Positions 1 to 8,083 of a DNA stretch of 33,569 nt are shown here, piece by piece (within the stretch, counting starts at the first letter, position 1; each line of letters begins with the position of its first letter). Origin of the DNA: Actinomycetota bacterium. Lineage in GTDB: Bacteria; Actinomycetota; Actinomycetes; Actinomycetales; Microbacteriaceae. The notes below the pieces were generated by a model. That model made no database searches and had not been told where the DNA came from. It saw only the letters and a list, made by a program, of their open reading frames with translations. Location: the NCBI GenBank assembly GCA_018268455.1, contig JAFDWM010000019.1:1-33569 (forward strand), written 5' to 3'. The position numbers and the translations under genes were made by a program.

Positions 1-1
1 A

Positions 2-7
2 TAGACT
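2..7 (+). promoter_or_regulatory. -10 box (TAGACT) of a leaderless promoter for the amidotransferase gene
   Basis: TAGACT fits the TANNNT -10 consensus and ends 6 nt before the ATG at 14, so transcription would begin at or next to the start codon. No Shine-Dalgarno sequence fits in between. The -35 region lies outside the window. The same spacing recurs at eight other genes here. Confidence 0.6.
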
Positions 8-13
8 CGGCGC

Positions 14-736
14 ATGTCCTCGGTGCTGTACGTCTGCGCGCGCCCCGAGCGGAGCGCGGCCGATGCCGAGCACCGCTCGTTCGAGCGCGACCTGGGCGTG
101 CCCGTGCTGGATCGCCTGGATCTGCTGCACACCCCGCTCGACGACGTCGACTGGCGCCGGTACACCGGGTTCGTGATCGGCGGATCGCCGTTCAACGTCA
201 CCGAGCAGCACAAGGACGAGGCGCAGCGCGCGGTCGAGACCGACCTCGAGCGGATCGCCGCGCACGCCCTGGCCGGGGCGGCCACGGCGCTGTTCACCTG
301 CTACGGCATCGGCGTGGTCACGCGGATGCTCGGCGGCGAGGTCACGCTCGCCTACCCGGAGCGCGTGCAGGCCGCCGAGGTGCGGCTCACCGAGGCGGGC
401 GCGCGGGATCCGCTGTTCGGTCCGAGTGCGCCGAGCATGTCGGTGTTCACCGCGCACAAGGAATCGGCCGCGGCCACCCCGCCCGATGCGGTGCTGCTCG
501 CCACCAACGACACCTGCCCGGTGCAGGCGTACCGCGTCGGGTCCCACCTGTACGCCACGCAGTTCCATCCCGAGGCGTCGCCGCGCGACTTCGCCGACCG
601 CATGGCCGTGTATCGCGCATCGGGGTACTTCGACCCCGCCGCGTACGCCGCGACCGAGTCGATGGTGCTGTCCTCCGACGTCGACGGCGCCCGCCTGCTC
701 GCCCGCTTCCCCGCGCTTTTCACGACCGATCGGTGA
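14..736 (+). CDS. Class I glutamine amidotransferase (GMP-synthase glutaminase-like)
   Basis: A 240-residue stand-alone class I (triad) glutamine amidotransferase domain. The nucleophile elbow FTCYGIG places the catalytic Cys at residue 96, and QFHPEAS supplies the His (185) and Glu (187). VIGGSPFNV near residues 54-62 is the usual glycine-rich strand turn. The family releases ammonia from glutamine or hydrolyses gamma-glutamyl compounds. There is no synthetase domain and no obvious partner gene, so the acceptor substrate cannot be named. The start is the ATG 6 nt after a TAGACT -10 box, which implies a leaderless message. It is convergent with the hypothetical gene at 774. A gamma-glutamyl hydrolase role (as in PuuD-like proteins) is possible, but the sequence looks closer to the GuaA glutaminase branch. 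Confidence 0.85.
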   Translation: MSSVLYVCARPERSAADAEHRSFERDLGVPVLDRLDLLHTPLDDVDWRRYTGFVIGGSPFNVTEQHKDEAQRAVETDLERIAAHALAGAATALFTCYGIGVVTRMLGGEVTLAYPERVQAAEVRLTEAGARDPLFGPSAPSMSVFTAHKESAAATPPDAVLLATNDTCPVQAYRVGSHLYATQFHPEASPRDFADRMAVYRASGYFDPAAYAATESMVLSSDVDGARLLARFPALFTTDR

Positions 737-773
737 CGACGCGGCGACACGAACCGCGCTCAGCGAACAGCGG

Positions 774-1259
774 TCAGTGCTCAGCCATCGCGATCAGCAG
801 ATCGATCCGCTCGCGCAGGTACCCCGCGAGCGGCATGAAGCCGCCGGCCTGCGACCAGCGCACCGACGGCACGCCGCCCACGAGTGCGAGCGGGCCGGAC
901 GATCCCCCTGCTTCGACAGCGGCGAGGTCGACCGGGGTCCAGCCCACATGCACCGTCTCACCGTCGGCGAACCCGCCCCGGGAGGCCTCGGCACGGCGCT
1001 CGGCACGCGCCCGCGCCGACTCGGCGGCGTAGCCGCGGCGCACGGGCGCCGCCGCGCGCAGCACCTCGGCCGTCGCGAATACCGCGTCGTCGCCGATCAG
1101 CAGGGCCCCGACATGCCACGCGGATCCCGCGCGCACGATGCGCGGCGTCCGCCAGCGCGGCGTCTTCTCCCGTCCGAGCGCCTCCTGCGGCACTGCGGCG
1201 AGCGCGACGCGGGCCGAGGCGAAGAGCGCGTCGAGGGATCCGGAGGCCGGGATGCTCAT
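774..1259 (-). CDS. Conserved hypothetical protein, 161 aa
   Basis: I do not recognise a named family. The protein is soluble, Ala/Arg-rich, with no signal peptide or membrane segment. The middle (about residues 40-60) reads like beta strands (VRAGSAWHVGALLIGDDAVF), and the C-terminus is a helix (LAGYLRERIDLLIAMAEH). The start ATG lies 6 nt after a TAGCCT -10 box, with GGAGAC between them that could also act as a ribosome binding site. Codon use and third-position GC look native. It is divergent from purU across a 137-bp region. Function is unknown. Confidence 0.65.
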   Translation of the reverse strand: MSIPASGSLDALFASARVALAAVPQEALGREKTPRWRTPRIVRAGSAWHVGALLIGDDAVFATAEVLRAAAPVRRGYAAESARARAERRAEASRGGFADGETVHVGWTPVDLAAVEAGGSSGPLALVGGVPSVRWSQAGGFMPLAGYLRERIDLLIAMAEH

Positions 1260-1265
1260 GTCTCC

Positions 1266-1271
1266 AGGCTA
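1266..1271 (-). promoter_or_regulatory. -10 box (TAGCCT) of a leaderless promoter for the gene at 774-1259
   Basis: Read on the minus strand, TAGCCT is followed by GGAGAC and then the ATG at 1259, a gap of exactly 6 nt. No convincing -35 hexamer is visible. Confidence 0.55.
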
Positions 1272-1275
1272 GATC

Positions 1276-1309
1276 CGGATCCGGCCGTCGAGCAGCGCGG
1301 CCGGATCCG
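1276..1309. repeat. 11-bp inverted repeat containing two GGATCC sites
   Basis: The arms CGGATCCGGCC (1276-1286) and GGCCGGATCCG (1299-1309) are perfect reverse complements around a 12-nt loop. The repeat lies in the divergent promoter region between the hypothetical gene and purU. It is built from two of the over-abundant GGATCC palindromes, so it may be a by-product of that abundance or an operator. Confidence 0.5.
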
Positions 1310-1396
1310 CGACGCGATCCCGCCCCGCCGGCGCGCGATTCGCCTCGCGGGCGCGAGCAGGGCAGAATCGACGCACACCCCCTGCAAGGAGACGCC

Positions 1397-2260
1397 ATGG
1401 CGCAGCCCGACACCGCACGCCTGCTCATCGCCTGCGACGACCAGCCCGGGATCGTCGCCGCCGTCGCCGGCGTGCTGGCGGAGCACGGGGTGAACATCAT
1501 CTCGCTCGACCAGCACTCCACCGACGCGGCCGGGGGGCGCTTCTTCCAGCGCACGGTGATCCACCGGGAGGGGCTCGCCGCGCACCGCCCCGCACTGGAG
1601 ACGGACCTCGCCGCGGTCGCGGAACGGTTCGGCATGGAGTGGTCGCTGCACGACGCGGCCAAGCGCAAGCGCGTGGCGATCTTCGTCTCGAAGTACGACC
1701 ACTGCCTGCTCGAGCTGCTGTGGCGCACGCAGCGCGGCCAGCTCGACATCGACGTCACCATGGTCGTCTCGAATCATCCCGACCTGGCCGAATCGGTGCG
1801 CTCGTTCGGGGTGCCGTTCGTGCACATTCCGTCGGGATCCGGCCCCGACGCGAAGGCCGAGATGGAGCGCCGTCAGCTCGAGCTGCTGCGGGGCAACGTC
1901 GATCTGGTGGTGCTGGCGCGATACATGCAGATCCTCACCGACGACTTCATCGCCTCGCTCGGCGCTCCGGTGATCAACATCCACCACTCGTTCCTGCCCG
2001 CGTTCATCGGCGCGAACCCGTACGCGCGGGCGAAGGAGCGCGGCGTGAAGCTCATCGGAGCCACCGCGCACTACGCGACCGCCGACCTCGACGAGGGGCC
2101 GATCATCGAGCAGGACGTCACCCGCGTGACGCACGCGGAGTCGGCCGCCGAGCTGCAGAGCCGCGGTGCGGACGTCGAACGGCTGGTGCTCGCCCGCGCC
2201 GTGCAATGGCATGCCGAGGATCGCGTGATCGTGCACGGCCGCTCGACCGTCATCCTCTAG
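1397..2260 (+). CDS. purU: Formyltetrahydrofolate deformylase
   Basis: PurU hydrolyses 10-formyl-tetrahydrofolate to formate and tetrahydrofolate, balancing the one-carbon pool and supplying formate for PurT-type purine synthesis. The 287-residue protein has the family layout: an N-terminal ACT domain (about 8-85, with the DDQPGIV turn) and a C-terminal formyltransferase-fold domain (about 92-285). The catalytic Asn and His are in VINIHHSFLPAF (N194, H196), and the catalytic Asp is in TADLDEGPI (about D232). The start ATG follows a good AAGGAGA ribosome binding site at 1386-1392; upstream in-frame codons do not look like protein. The stop codon interleaves with that of the convergent gene at 2257. 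Length and motifs are standard. Confidence 0.95.
   Translation: MAQPDTARLLIACDDQPGIVAAVAGVLAEHGVNIISLDQHSTDAAGGRFFQRTVIHREGLAAHRPALETDLAAVAERFGMEWSLHDAAKRKRVAIFVSKYDHCLLELLWRTQRGQLDIDVTMVVSNHPDLAESVRSFGVPFVHIPSGSGPDAKAEMERRQLELLRGNVDLVVLARYMQILTDDFIASLGAPVINIHHSFLPAFIGANPYARAKERGVKLIGATAHYATADLDEGPIIEQDVTRVTHAESAAELQSRGADVERLVLARAVQWHAEDRVIVHGRSTVIL
2257..2260. other. Interleaved convergent stop codons in a CTAG palindrome
   Basis: The plus-strand stop of purU is TAG at 2258-2260. The minus-strand stop of the nitronate monooxygenase gene is TAG reading 2259 to 2257. The two converging genes therefore share one CTAG and leave no room for a terminator between them. Confidence 0.9.
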
Positions 2261-3297
2261 GCGGGCAGTCCCGCGGCAAGTTCGGCGAACGCGTCGGCCG
2301 CGGTCTCGTAGCGGGCCAGCGGCGCCGACTGCCCGAGCCAGAGCGACTGCAGCTCTCCCCTGCCCTGCGCACCGGCGGCGGACCGGAACCGGCCGGTGAT
2401 CCAGTTCTGCGCGGGGAACGGGGCGATGGATCCGGCTGCCTCGATCTCGGCGACCGCGCGATTGCGAGCCCCGCGCGCGAGCCGGCCGCTCATCGCCCGG
2501 GTCAGCACGCTCTCGTCGGCGGCCGTGGCGCGGATCGCGGCACGATGCGCGTCGTTCGCGGCCGATTCCGCCGTGCCGAGGAAGGCCGTGCCGACCTGCA
2601 CGCCCTGCGCGCCGAGGGCGAAAGCGGCCGCGACACCACGCCGATCCGAGACCCCGCCCGCGGCGATCACCGGCACGTCGACCGCATCCACCACCTGCGG
2701 CAGCAGCGAGAACAGCCCGACCAGGGACTCCTCCGCCGACCGCAGGAACGACACGCGGTGCCCCGCCGCCTCCGCCCCGGTGGCGACGATCGCGTCGACA
2801 CCGGCGGCGTTCAGGGCGACCGCCTCGGCCACCGTCGTCGCGGTGCCGACCACCCGGATCCCGCGCTCCTGCGCTGTGGCGACCAGCGCGTCCGACGGCA
2901 CGCCGAAGACGACGCTCAGCACGGCGGGGGCCGCCTCGAAGATCGCCTCGAGCTGCTCTTCGACGGGCGGCAGGTAGCGCTCGGGACGCGCGGGCACCTC
3001 GACGCCGACCTCGCCGAAGAATCCGGCAAGCGCCGCCGCGTAGCCGTCGTGCTCGGGCCCCGGATCGACCTCATCGCCGGTCGGCAGCCAGATGTTCACC
3101 GCGAACGGCCGGTCGGTCTCCGCACGGATCCCGGCGATCGTCTCGCGGATCCGCGTGCGATCGTACCCGTACAGCCCGTACGAGCCGAGGCCGCCGGCGT
3201 CGCTCACGGCGGCCGTGAGCGGGATCGAGCTGAGCCCGCCGAAGGGAGCGAGGATGAGCGGCACGCGGATGCCGAGGACGTCGGTGAGGGTGGCCAT
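2257..3297 (-). CDS. Nitronate monooxygenase / 2-nitropropane dioxygenase-like FMN protein
   Basis: A 346-residue TIM-barrel flavoprotein of the nitronate monooxygenase family (also seen in FabK-like enoyl reductases). Diagnostic FMN phosphate-binding segments are GAEAAGHRV (about 170-178), PVIAAGGVSD and GAQGVQVGTAFL in the second half. The N-terminus (RVPLILAPFGGLSS) matches the first barrel strand. Family members oxidise toxic alkyl nitronates such as propionate-3-nitronate with oxygen. The start is an ATG 6 nt downstream of TAGCCT. It lies 82 bp downstream of the EamA gene on the same strand. The in vivo substrate is not evident from context. Confidence 0.85.
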   Translation of the reverse strand: MATLTDVLGIRVPLILAPFGGLSSIPLTAAVSDAGGLGSYGLYGYDRTRIRETIAGIRAETDRPFAVNIWLPTGDEVDPGPEHDGYAAALAGFFGEVGVEVPARPERYLPPVEEQLEAIFEAAPAVLSVVFGVPSDALVATAQERGIRVVGTATTVAEAVALNAAGVDAIVATGAEAAGHRVSFLRSAEESLVGLFSLLPQVVDAVDVPVIAAGGVSDRRGVAAAFALGAQGVQVGTAFLGTAESAANDAHRAAIRATAADESVLTRAMSGRLARGARNRAVAEIEAAGSIAPFPAQNWITGRFRSAAGAQGRGELQSLWLGQSAPLARYETAADAFAELAAGLPA

Positions 3298-3303
3298 GCC
3301 CCG

Positions 3304-3309
3304 AGGCTA
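3304..3309 (-). promoter_or_regulatory. -10 box (TAGCCT) of a leaderless promoter for the nitronate monooxygenase gene
   Basis: On the minus strand TAGCCT is followed by 6 nt (CGGGGC) and the ATG at 3297. This suggests the gene has its own promoter and is not only read from the upstream EamA gene. Confidence 0.55.
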
Positions 3310-3379
3310 CGCCCGCGTTCGCCCCGCCCCGCGAGTGTGACGAACCGGCCGGCCGGGATGCCCGCAAGGGCATGACGGA

Positions 3380-4312
3380 TCAGTCTGCGATGACCGAGAT
3401 GGATCCGGTGAGAGGCGAGGGCGGTTCCTCGTCGGGTCCCGCGCCGCGCCGACGCCGAGCACCGGCGGTGACGCCGATGCTCGCGACCACGACCAGCGCG
3501 ATCGCCGCGAGCCGCAGCGGCGAGGCGTGCTGCCCGAGCACGAGCAGTCCCGCGAGCGTGGCGAAGACGGGTTCGAGGCTGAGCAGGATCCCGAAGATGC
3601 GCTGCGGCAGTCGACGCAGGGCGGCGAGCTCGAGGATGTAGGGGATGACGGAGGCGAGCAGCGCGGTGAGGGCTGCGAGCCCCAGCACCGCCGGATCCTG
3701 CACGGCGGTCACCGCCGCGGGCACGCCGAAGGGCAGCAGCAGCACGGCGGCGACGGCGAGCGCGACGGCCAGCCCCTCCGTGCCGCTCGTGAGCGCACCG
3801 ACCCGGGTGCTCATCCGGATGTACATGATCCAGAACCCGGCGGCGATGAGCGCGAACACGACACCCCACGGGTCCAGCGCCTCGGCGCCGGTGAGCCCGT
3901 CCACCCCGAGCAGCACCATGCCGATGAGTGCGACGCCCACCCAGATCCCGTCGGCGAGGCGGCGGGTGAGCAGGGCGGCGAGCACGAGCGGTCCGAGGAA
4001 CTCGATCGCGACGGCGGGGCCGAGTGGGATCCGGTCGATCGCGGCGTAGTAGGTGCCGTTCATCGCGGCGATCGAGACGCCGAACAGGATCGCGGCGATC
4101 CATTGCGCGCGCGTCCAGCGGCCGAGCCGCGGACGGGCGATGACGAGCACCACGATCGCCGCGATGAGCACGCGCAGAGCGGTGACGCCCCACGTGCCGA
4201 GCGCCGGGAAGATCATCGTCGCGATCGCCGCGCCGAACGGCAGCGAGAGACAGGAACCGACGACGAGCAGCACGCCGAGCGCGTGCTGCGGCCGGGGTTC
4301 CGGGGAGTTCAC
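3380..4312 (-). CDS. EamA/RhtA-family drug-metabolite exporter
   Basis: A 310-residue integral membrane protein with two EamA repeats of about five transmembrane helices each. Helix segments include HALGVLLVVGSCLSLPFGAA, LRVLIAAIVVLVIARP, PLVLAALLTRRL and LAALTALLASVIPYILELAAL. The second-repeat motif PYILELAALRRLPQRIFGILLSLEPVFATLAGLLVLGQ is the RhtA-type signature around the E-P pair. Such proteins (RhtA, YdcZ-like) export amino acids or metabolites. The chosen GTG start at 4310-4312 precedes the first helix closely; a weak GAGGG lies just upstream. The C-terminal tail is polar (about 30 residues). The substrate cannot be predicted. It is divergent from the kyn operon across 124 bp. Confidence 0.85.
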   Translation of the reverse strand: MNSPEPRPQHALGVLLVVGSCLSLPFGAAIATMIFPALGTWGVTALRVLIAAIVVLVIARPRLGRWTRAQWIAAILFGVSIAAMNGTYYAAIDRIPLGPAVAIEFLGPLVLAALLTRRLADGIWVGVALIGMVLLGVDGLTGAEALDPWGVVFALIAAGFWIMYIRMSTRVGALTSGTEGLAVALAVAAVLLLPFGVPAAVTAVQDPAVLGLAALTALLASVIPYILELAALRRLPQRIFGILLSLEPVFATLAGLLVLGQHASPLRLAAIALVVVASIGVTAGARRRRGAGPDEEPPSPLTGSISVIAD

Positions 4313-4398
4313 CCCTCAATGCTGGCACGGCCCGTCTGACGGCACGCGCGGTGGCGCCATTATTGTTCCGCCGCACAAAGCGCCCGCAAATGCGCCGA

Positions 4399-4407
4399 TG
4401 GGATACT
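4399..4407 (+). promoter_or_regulatory. Candidate extended -10 promoter of the kynA operon
   Basis: TGG followed by GATACT resembles an extended -10 (TGn-TAnnnT with one mismatch). Transcription would start near 4414, giving a leader of about 23 nt that contains the strong GAGGAGG ribosome binding site at 4424-4430. I found no -35 element at the usual distance. The intergenic region is AT-richer than its surroundings around 4356-4366. Confidence 0.35.
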
Positions 4408-4436
4408 GGAACGGTTGCACGACGAGGAGGTCACAG

Positions 4437-5285
4437 GTGGCGGAGAACGAACGAGCCCTCGAGGAGGGCATCGTCACCGATCTGAAGGATCGGATGACCT
4501 ACGGCTCGTACCTCGATCTGGATCGGCTGCTCGGCGCACAGCACCCGGTGAGTGTGCCCCAGCATCACGACGAGATGCTGTTCATCATCCAGCACCAGAC
4601 CACCGAGCTGTGGCTGAAGCTCGTGCTGCACGAGCTCGGCACCGCGCGCGACCGGCTCGCCGACGACGACCTGCGCACGGCGCTCAAGCACATCGCGCGG
4701 GTCAAGCACATCCAGGAGGTGCTCACCCAGCAGTGGTCGGTGCTGGCCACGCTCACCCCCACGGAGTATGCGGAGTTCCGCGGCGACCTCGGCAACTCCT
4801 CCGGCTTCCAGTCCGTGCAGTACCGCGCCGTCGAGTTCGCGCTCGGCAACAAGAACGAGCGCATGCTGAGCGTGTTCCGCTCCCACCCCGAGAACCTCGC
4901 GATGCTCACTGCGGAGCTCGAGCGTCCGACGCTGTACGACGAGTTCCTGCATTTCGCCGCGCGCCGCGGTCTGCCGATCCCGGCGGAGATCCTCGACCGC
5001 GACGTGCGCCAGCCGTACCGGATGCACGATTCGCTCGTGCCGGTGCTCACCGAGATCTACGAGAACCCGCACGAGCACTGGGACCTGTACGAGGCGTGCG
5101 AGGAGCTCGTCGACGTGGAGGACAACTTCCAGTTCTGGCGCTTCCGGCACCTGCGCACGGTGACGCGCACGATCGGTCGCAAGGTCGGCACGGGCGGATC
5201 CAGCGGCGTCGACTTCCTGCAGCGCGCCCTCGACCTGACGTTCTTCCCCGAGCTGTACGCCGTGCGCACCGAGATCGGCAGGTGA
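4437..5285 (+). CDS. kynA: Tryptophan 2,3-dioxygenase
   Basis: This haem dioxygenase opens the indole ring of L-tryptophan to give N-formylkynurenine, the first step of the kynurenine pathway. The 282-residue protein has the family hallmarks: MTYGSYLDLDRLL at 20-32, FIIQHQTTELWLK with the distal His at 53, GNSSGFQSVQYR at 119-130, the proximal haem ligand in FRFRHLRTVTR-like context (H238 in FRHLRTVTRTIG), and the substrate-binding GTGGSSGVDFL loop at 251-261. The start is the GTG at 4437, 6 nt after the GAGGAGG ribosome binding site; upstream in-frame codons do not read as protein. The stop overlaps the next start by 4 nt (GTGA), indicating translational coupling with the amidohydrolase. Confidence 0.95.
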   Translation: MAENERALEEGIVTDLKDRMTYGSYLDLDRLLGAQHPVSVPQHHDEMLFIIQHQTTELWLKLVLHELGTARDRLADDDLRTALKHIARVKHIQEVLTQQWSVLATLTPTEYAEFRGDLGNSSGFQSVQYRAVEFALGNKNERMLSVFRSHPENLAMLTAELERPTLYDEFLHFAARRGLPIPAEILDRDVRQPYRMHDSLVPVLTEIYENPHEHWDLYEACEELVDVEDNFQFWRFRHLRTVTRTIGRKVGTGGSSGVDFLQRALDLTFFPELYAVRTEIGR

Positions 5286-6190
5286 GCGTGGAAGGCACCC
5301 TCATCGGCGGGTTCACCGACCACCACGTGCATCTGCAGCTGGTGGATCCGTCACGCCTGCGTGACAGCCGCCTGGGCAGGGTGCTGGATCTCGGATCCGC
5401 TCCCGCAGCGATCTCCGCGCTCGCGGCCGACCCGCCGGGTGCGACCGTGTCCTACGCAGGGGCGTTCCTCACCGCACCCGGCGGCTACCCCTCCGACCGC
5501 GACTGGGCGCCCGAGGGGTCCATCCGCGAGATCGCCGACGTCGACGCCGCCGAGGCCGCGGTCGCGGAGATGAAGGAGGCCGGGGCGTCCGTCATCAAGG
5601 TCGCCAGCAACAGCACCGCGGGCCCCGTGTTCGACGACGACATGATCCGTGCGATCGTGGCCATCGCCGACCGGCTCGGTCTGCCCGTCGTCGTGCACGC
5701 CGAAGGCGCGGGCGAGGCGCAGCGCATGCCGCAGCTGGGTGTGCGCGCACTCGCGCACACCCCGTTCACCGAACGTCTCAGCGACGTCGAGGTCTCGCGT
5801 CAGGCGGGACGGATCGCGTGGATCTCCACCCTCGCGATCCACGACGGCGCCGCCCGCGAGATCGCCCTCGACAACCTGCGCCGCTTCCACGCGCACGGCG
5901 GCACCGTGCGCTACGGCACGGATCTGGGAAACGGCGACCAGCCCGCCGATCTGAACCCCGCCGAGGTCGCCGCGCTGCGCGAGGCCGGGGTGCGTGGAGG
6001 GGCGCTGATCCGCGCGCTCGTCCCGGTCGCCGCCACCGCCGAGCGGCGCTTCGTGCTGCCCGCCCACGATGCGGATCCGTTCGACATCGTCCCCGCGCCG
6101 CCCGCGCACGAGGCGGCACGACGCAGCCATGCGCAGACCTCGCCGCACACCCGCGCCCCTCGCCTGTCCCACCCGGAAGGATCCCGATGA
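5282..6190 (+). CDS. Metal-dependent amidohydrolase in the kyn operon; candidate N-formylkynurenine formamidase
   Basis: A 302-residue amidohydrolase-superfamily TIM barrel (PF01979 type). All ligands expected for a binuclear metal site are visible: HxH in DHHVHLQ (H15, H17), a potential carbamylated Lys in SVIKVAS (K106), His in VVVHAEG (H139), His in LAHTPF (H159) and the catalytic Asp in YGTDLGNGD (D214). No signal peptide. The last 40 residues are a polar, His/Ser/Pro-rich tail. It is coupled to both neighbours: its GTG start overlaps the kynA stop (GTGA) and its stop overlaps the kynU start (ATGA). KynA yields N-formylkynurenine and KynU uses kynurenine, so the missing reaction between them is deformylation, a C-N amide hydrolysis that fits this chemistry. 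The known formamidases (KynB cyclase-type and alpha/beta hydrolase type) are not in the window. The family call is firm; the specific function is inference. A second GTG at 5288 is an alternative start. Confidence 0.85.
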   Translation: MSVEGTLIGGFTDHHVHLQLVDPSRLRDSRLGRVLDLGSAPAAISALAADPPGATVSYAGAFLTAPGGYPSDRDWAPEGSIREIADVDAAEAAVAEMKEAGASVIKVASNSTAGPVFDDDMIRAIVAIADRLGLPVVVHAEGAGEAQRMPQLGVRALAHTPFTERLSDVEVSRQAGRIAWISTLAIHDGAAREIALDNLRRFHAHGGTVRYGTDLGNGDQPADLNPAEVAALREAGVRGGALIRALVPVAATAERRFVLPAHDADPFDIVPAPPAHEAARRSHAQTSPHTRAPRLSHPEGSR

Positions 6191-7446
6191 CCGCCCAGCC
6201 CGTCGACACGACCGTCGCCGACCTGATCGAGACCGCACGCGCCCTGGATGCGGCCGATCCGCTGCACGCCCACCTCGACGCGTTCCTCGACGCCCCCGGC
6301 GTCACCGCGTACCTCGACGGCAACTCGCTGGGCCGCCCGCTCGCCTCGGTGCCGGAGCGGCTCGCGGCGTTCGTGCGCGAGGACTGGGGCACACGCCTGA
6401 TCCGCTCGTGGGATGAGCAGTGGATGGCGCTGCCGGAGCAGCTCGGCGACCGCATCGGCGCGGTCGCGATCGGCGCCGCACCCGGCCAGACCATCGTCGC
6501 GGACTCGACCAGCGTGCTGCTGTACAAGCTCATGCGTGCGGCCGTGTCCGCCACCGCGGCGGCCGATCCGGCGCGTACGCAGCTCGTCATCGAGGCCGGC
6601 AACTTCCCCACCGACCGGTTCATCGCCGCCGGCGTCGCGGAGGAGGCCGGGCTGGAGCTCGTCTGGGTGGAGCCCGATCCGGTGCACGGGGTGACCGTCG
6701 CCGATCTCGCACCCGTGCTCTCGGAACGCACCGCGCTGGTCGTGCTCAGTCACGTGGACTACCGCTCCGGTGCCCTCGCCGACATGGCGGCGATCACCGC
6801 GGCCGTGCACGATGCCGGCGCGCTGATGCTGTGGGACCTCTGCCATTCCGCCGGATCCGTGCCGGTGCGTCTCGATGAGTGCGGCGCCGACCTCGCGGTC
6901 GGCTGCACCTACAAGTACCTCAACGGCGGACCGGGCTCGCCGGCGTTCGCCTACGTGCGGCGCGACCTGCAGGCGGCACTGCGGCAGCCGATCCAGGGCT
7001 GGTGGAGCGCCGCCGACATCTTCGCGATGGGGCCGGCGTACGCGCCGACCGCGGGCATCCGGCAGCTGCTGAGCGGCACGCCTCCGGTGACCAGCATGCT
7101 GGCGATGCAGGCGATGCTCGATCTCATCGAGGAGGCCGGCATCGACGCGGTGCGCGCCAAGTCGGTCTCGCTCACCGATTTCGCCGTCGAGGCGTGCGAT
7201 GCGCTCCTCGCCCCGCTGGGCGTGCGGCTGCTGGGCCCCCGCGACAGCGCGCTGCGCGGCGGGCACATCACGATCGGCCACCCCGACTTCCAGGCCGTGA
7301 CGCAGGTGCTCTGGGGCGACGGCATCATCCCCGACTTCCGCTTCCCCGACGGGATCCGCCTCGGTCTTTCGCCGTTGAGCACCTCGCACGAGGAGACGCT
7401 GACCGGTGTGCTCGCGGTGCGCGACGCGCTGCTCGCGAGAGGCTGA
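6187..7446 (+). CDS. kynU: Kynureninase
   Basis: A PLP enzyme that cleaves kynurenine to anthranilate and L-alanine. The 419-residue protein starts with the usual helix and YLDGNSLGRP (about 42-51). It has the PLP-contacting segments WDLCHSAGSVPV (about 216-227), where the Asp contacts the pyridine nitrogen, and GCTYKYLNGGPGSPAF, which carries the Schiff-base lysine K243. Further family motifs are QPIQGWWS and the C-terminal FRFPDGIRLGLSPL. Start ATG overlaps the upstream stop (ATGA) and has GGAAGGATC upstream. With kynA this gives a tryptophan-to-anthranilate branch. No hydroxylase or quinolinate genes follow, so NAD synthesis by this route is not supported here. It converges on the phosphatase gene with only 6 bp between. 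Confidence 0.96.
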   Translation: MTAQPVDTTVADLIETARALDAADPLHAHLDAFLDAPGVTAYLDGNSLGRPLASVPERLAAFVREDWGTRLIRSWDEQWMALPEQLGDRIGAVAIGAAPGQTIVADSTSVLLYKLMRAAVSATAAADPARTQLVIEAGNFPTDRFIAAGVAEEAGLELVWVEPDPVHGVTVADLAPVLSERTALVVLSHVDYRSGALADMAAITAAVHDAGALMLWDLCHSAGSVPVRLDECGADLAVGCTYKYLNGGPGSPAFAYVRRDLQAALRQPIQGWWSAADIFAMGPAYAPTAGIRQLLSGTPPVTSMLAMQAMLDLIEEAGIDAVRAKSVSLTDFAVEACDALLAPLGVRLLGPRDSALRGGHITIGHPDFQAVTQVLWGDGIIPDFRFPDGIRLGLSPLSTSHEETLTGVLAVRDALLARG

Positions 7447-7452
7447 TCGGGC

Positions 7453-8076
7453 TCAGACCGCGCCGAGGTCGACGCCGGCCGCGGCCGGCTCTGCGTAGGC
7501 GATCTCGCGCCACACGTCACCGACGCGTTCGAACGACGTCACGCTGCTCAGTGCGCAGCGCCGGGTACGCGGATCGTGCCGCAGCGGGAGACCTGCCACC
7601 GAGAGGTGGGTGATCCAGATCGGCGCCTGGTGTGAGACGAGCACGACGTCACCGCCATCGGTGCCGTGCCAGCACTCGTCCATCGCGGCGCGCATCCGCT
7701 CGGCGATCGAGACGTACGGCTCGCCCCAGCTCGGCCGGGACGGGCGACGCAGATGCCGCCAGTTCAGCGGGTTGAGCAGCGCCCTGCGCATCTGCGTGCC
7801 CTCGAACACGTTCCACGGCTCGATGATGCGCTCGTCGAGCTGTGGATCCAGCCCCGTCGCCGCGGCGAACGGCGCGGCCGACTCCTGAGTGCGCTCGAGC
7901 GGGGAGCAGCGCAGCGCGCCGACCGGGCAGTCCAGGCCCAGCACGTGGTCGGCGGCGGCCTGCGCCATCGCCCGCCCGGCCTCGCTCAGGTGGTAGCCGG
8001 GCAGGCGACCGTACAGCACGTGCTCGGGGTTGAAGACCTCGCCGTGCCGCACCAGATGCAGTCGTTCCGCGGGCAT
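7453..8076 (-). CDS. Histidine phosphatase family protein (phosphoglycerate mutase-like)
   Basis: A 207-residue branch 1 histidine phosphatase. The phosphoacceptor motif is [12 protein letters not shown] (His about residue 11). The second catalytic His is in [11 protein letters not shown], and [12 protein letters not shown] supplies the conserved Arg. The acid loop lies near [14 protein letters not shown]. Family members dephosphorylate sugars, metabolites or proteins; cofactor-dependent mutases have a different insert and longer length. The substrate cannot be assigned. It begins 7 nt after the stop of the DUF5684 membrane protein gene, so the two are probably co-transcribed. The ATG at 8076 is used because the protein aligns from its first residues. 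Confidence 0.88.
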   Translation of the reverse strand: MPAERLHLVRHGEVFNPEHVLYGRLPGYHLSEAGRAMAQAAADHVLGLDCPVGALRCSPLERTQESAAPFAAATGLDPQLDERIIEPWNVFEGTQMRRALLNPLNWRHLRRPSRPSWGEPYVSIAERMRAAMDECWHGTDGGDVVLVSHQAPIWITHLSVAGLPLRHDPRTRRCALSSVTSFERVGDVWREIAYAEPAAAGVDLGAV

Positions 8077-8083
8077 CCCGGGA

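Noticed and set aside
1310-1396. Possible riboswitch upstream of purU
   Set aside because: The leader is short and I could not find a conserved aptamer; only an inverted repeat further upstream is clear.
1639-3375. 578-codon plus-strand frame across purU and the nitronate monooxygenase gene
   Set aside because: It crosses two well-supported genes on different strands and is Arg-rich throughout.
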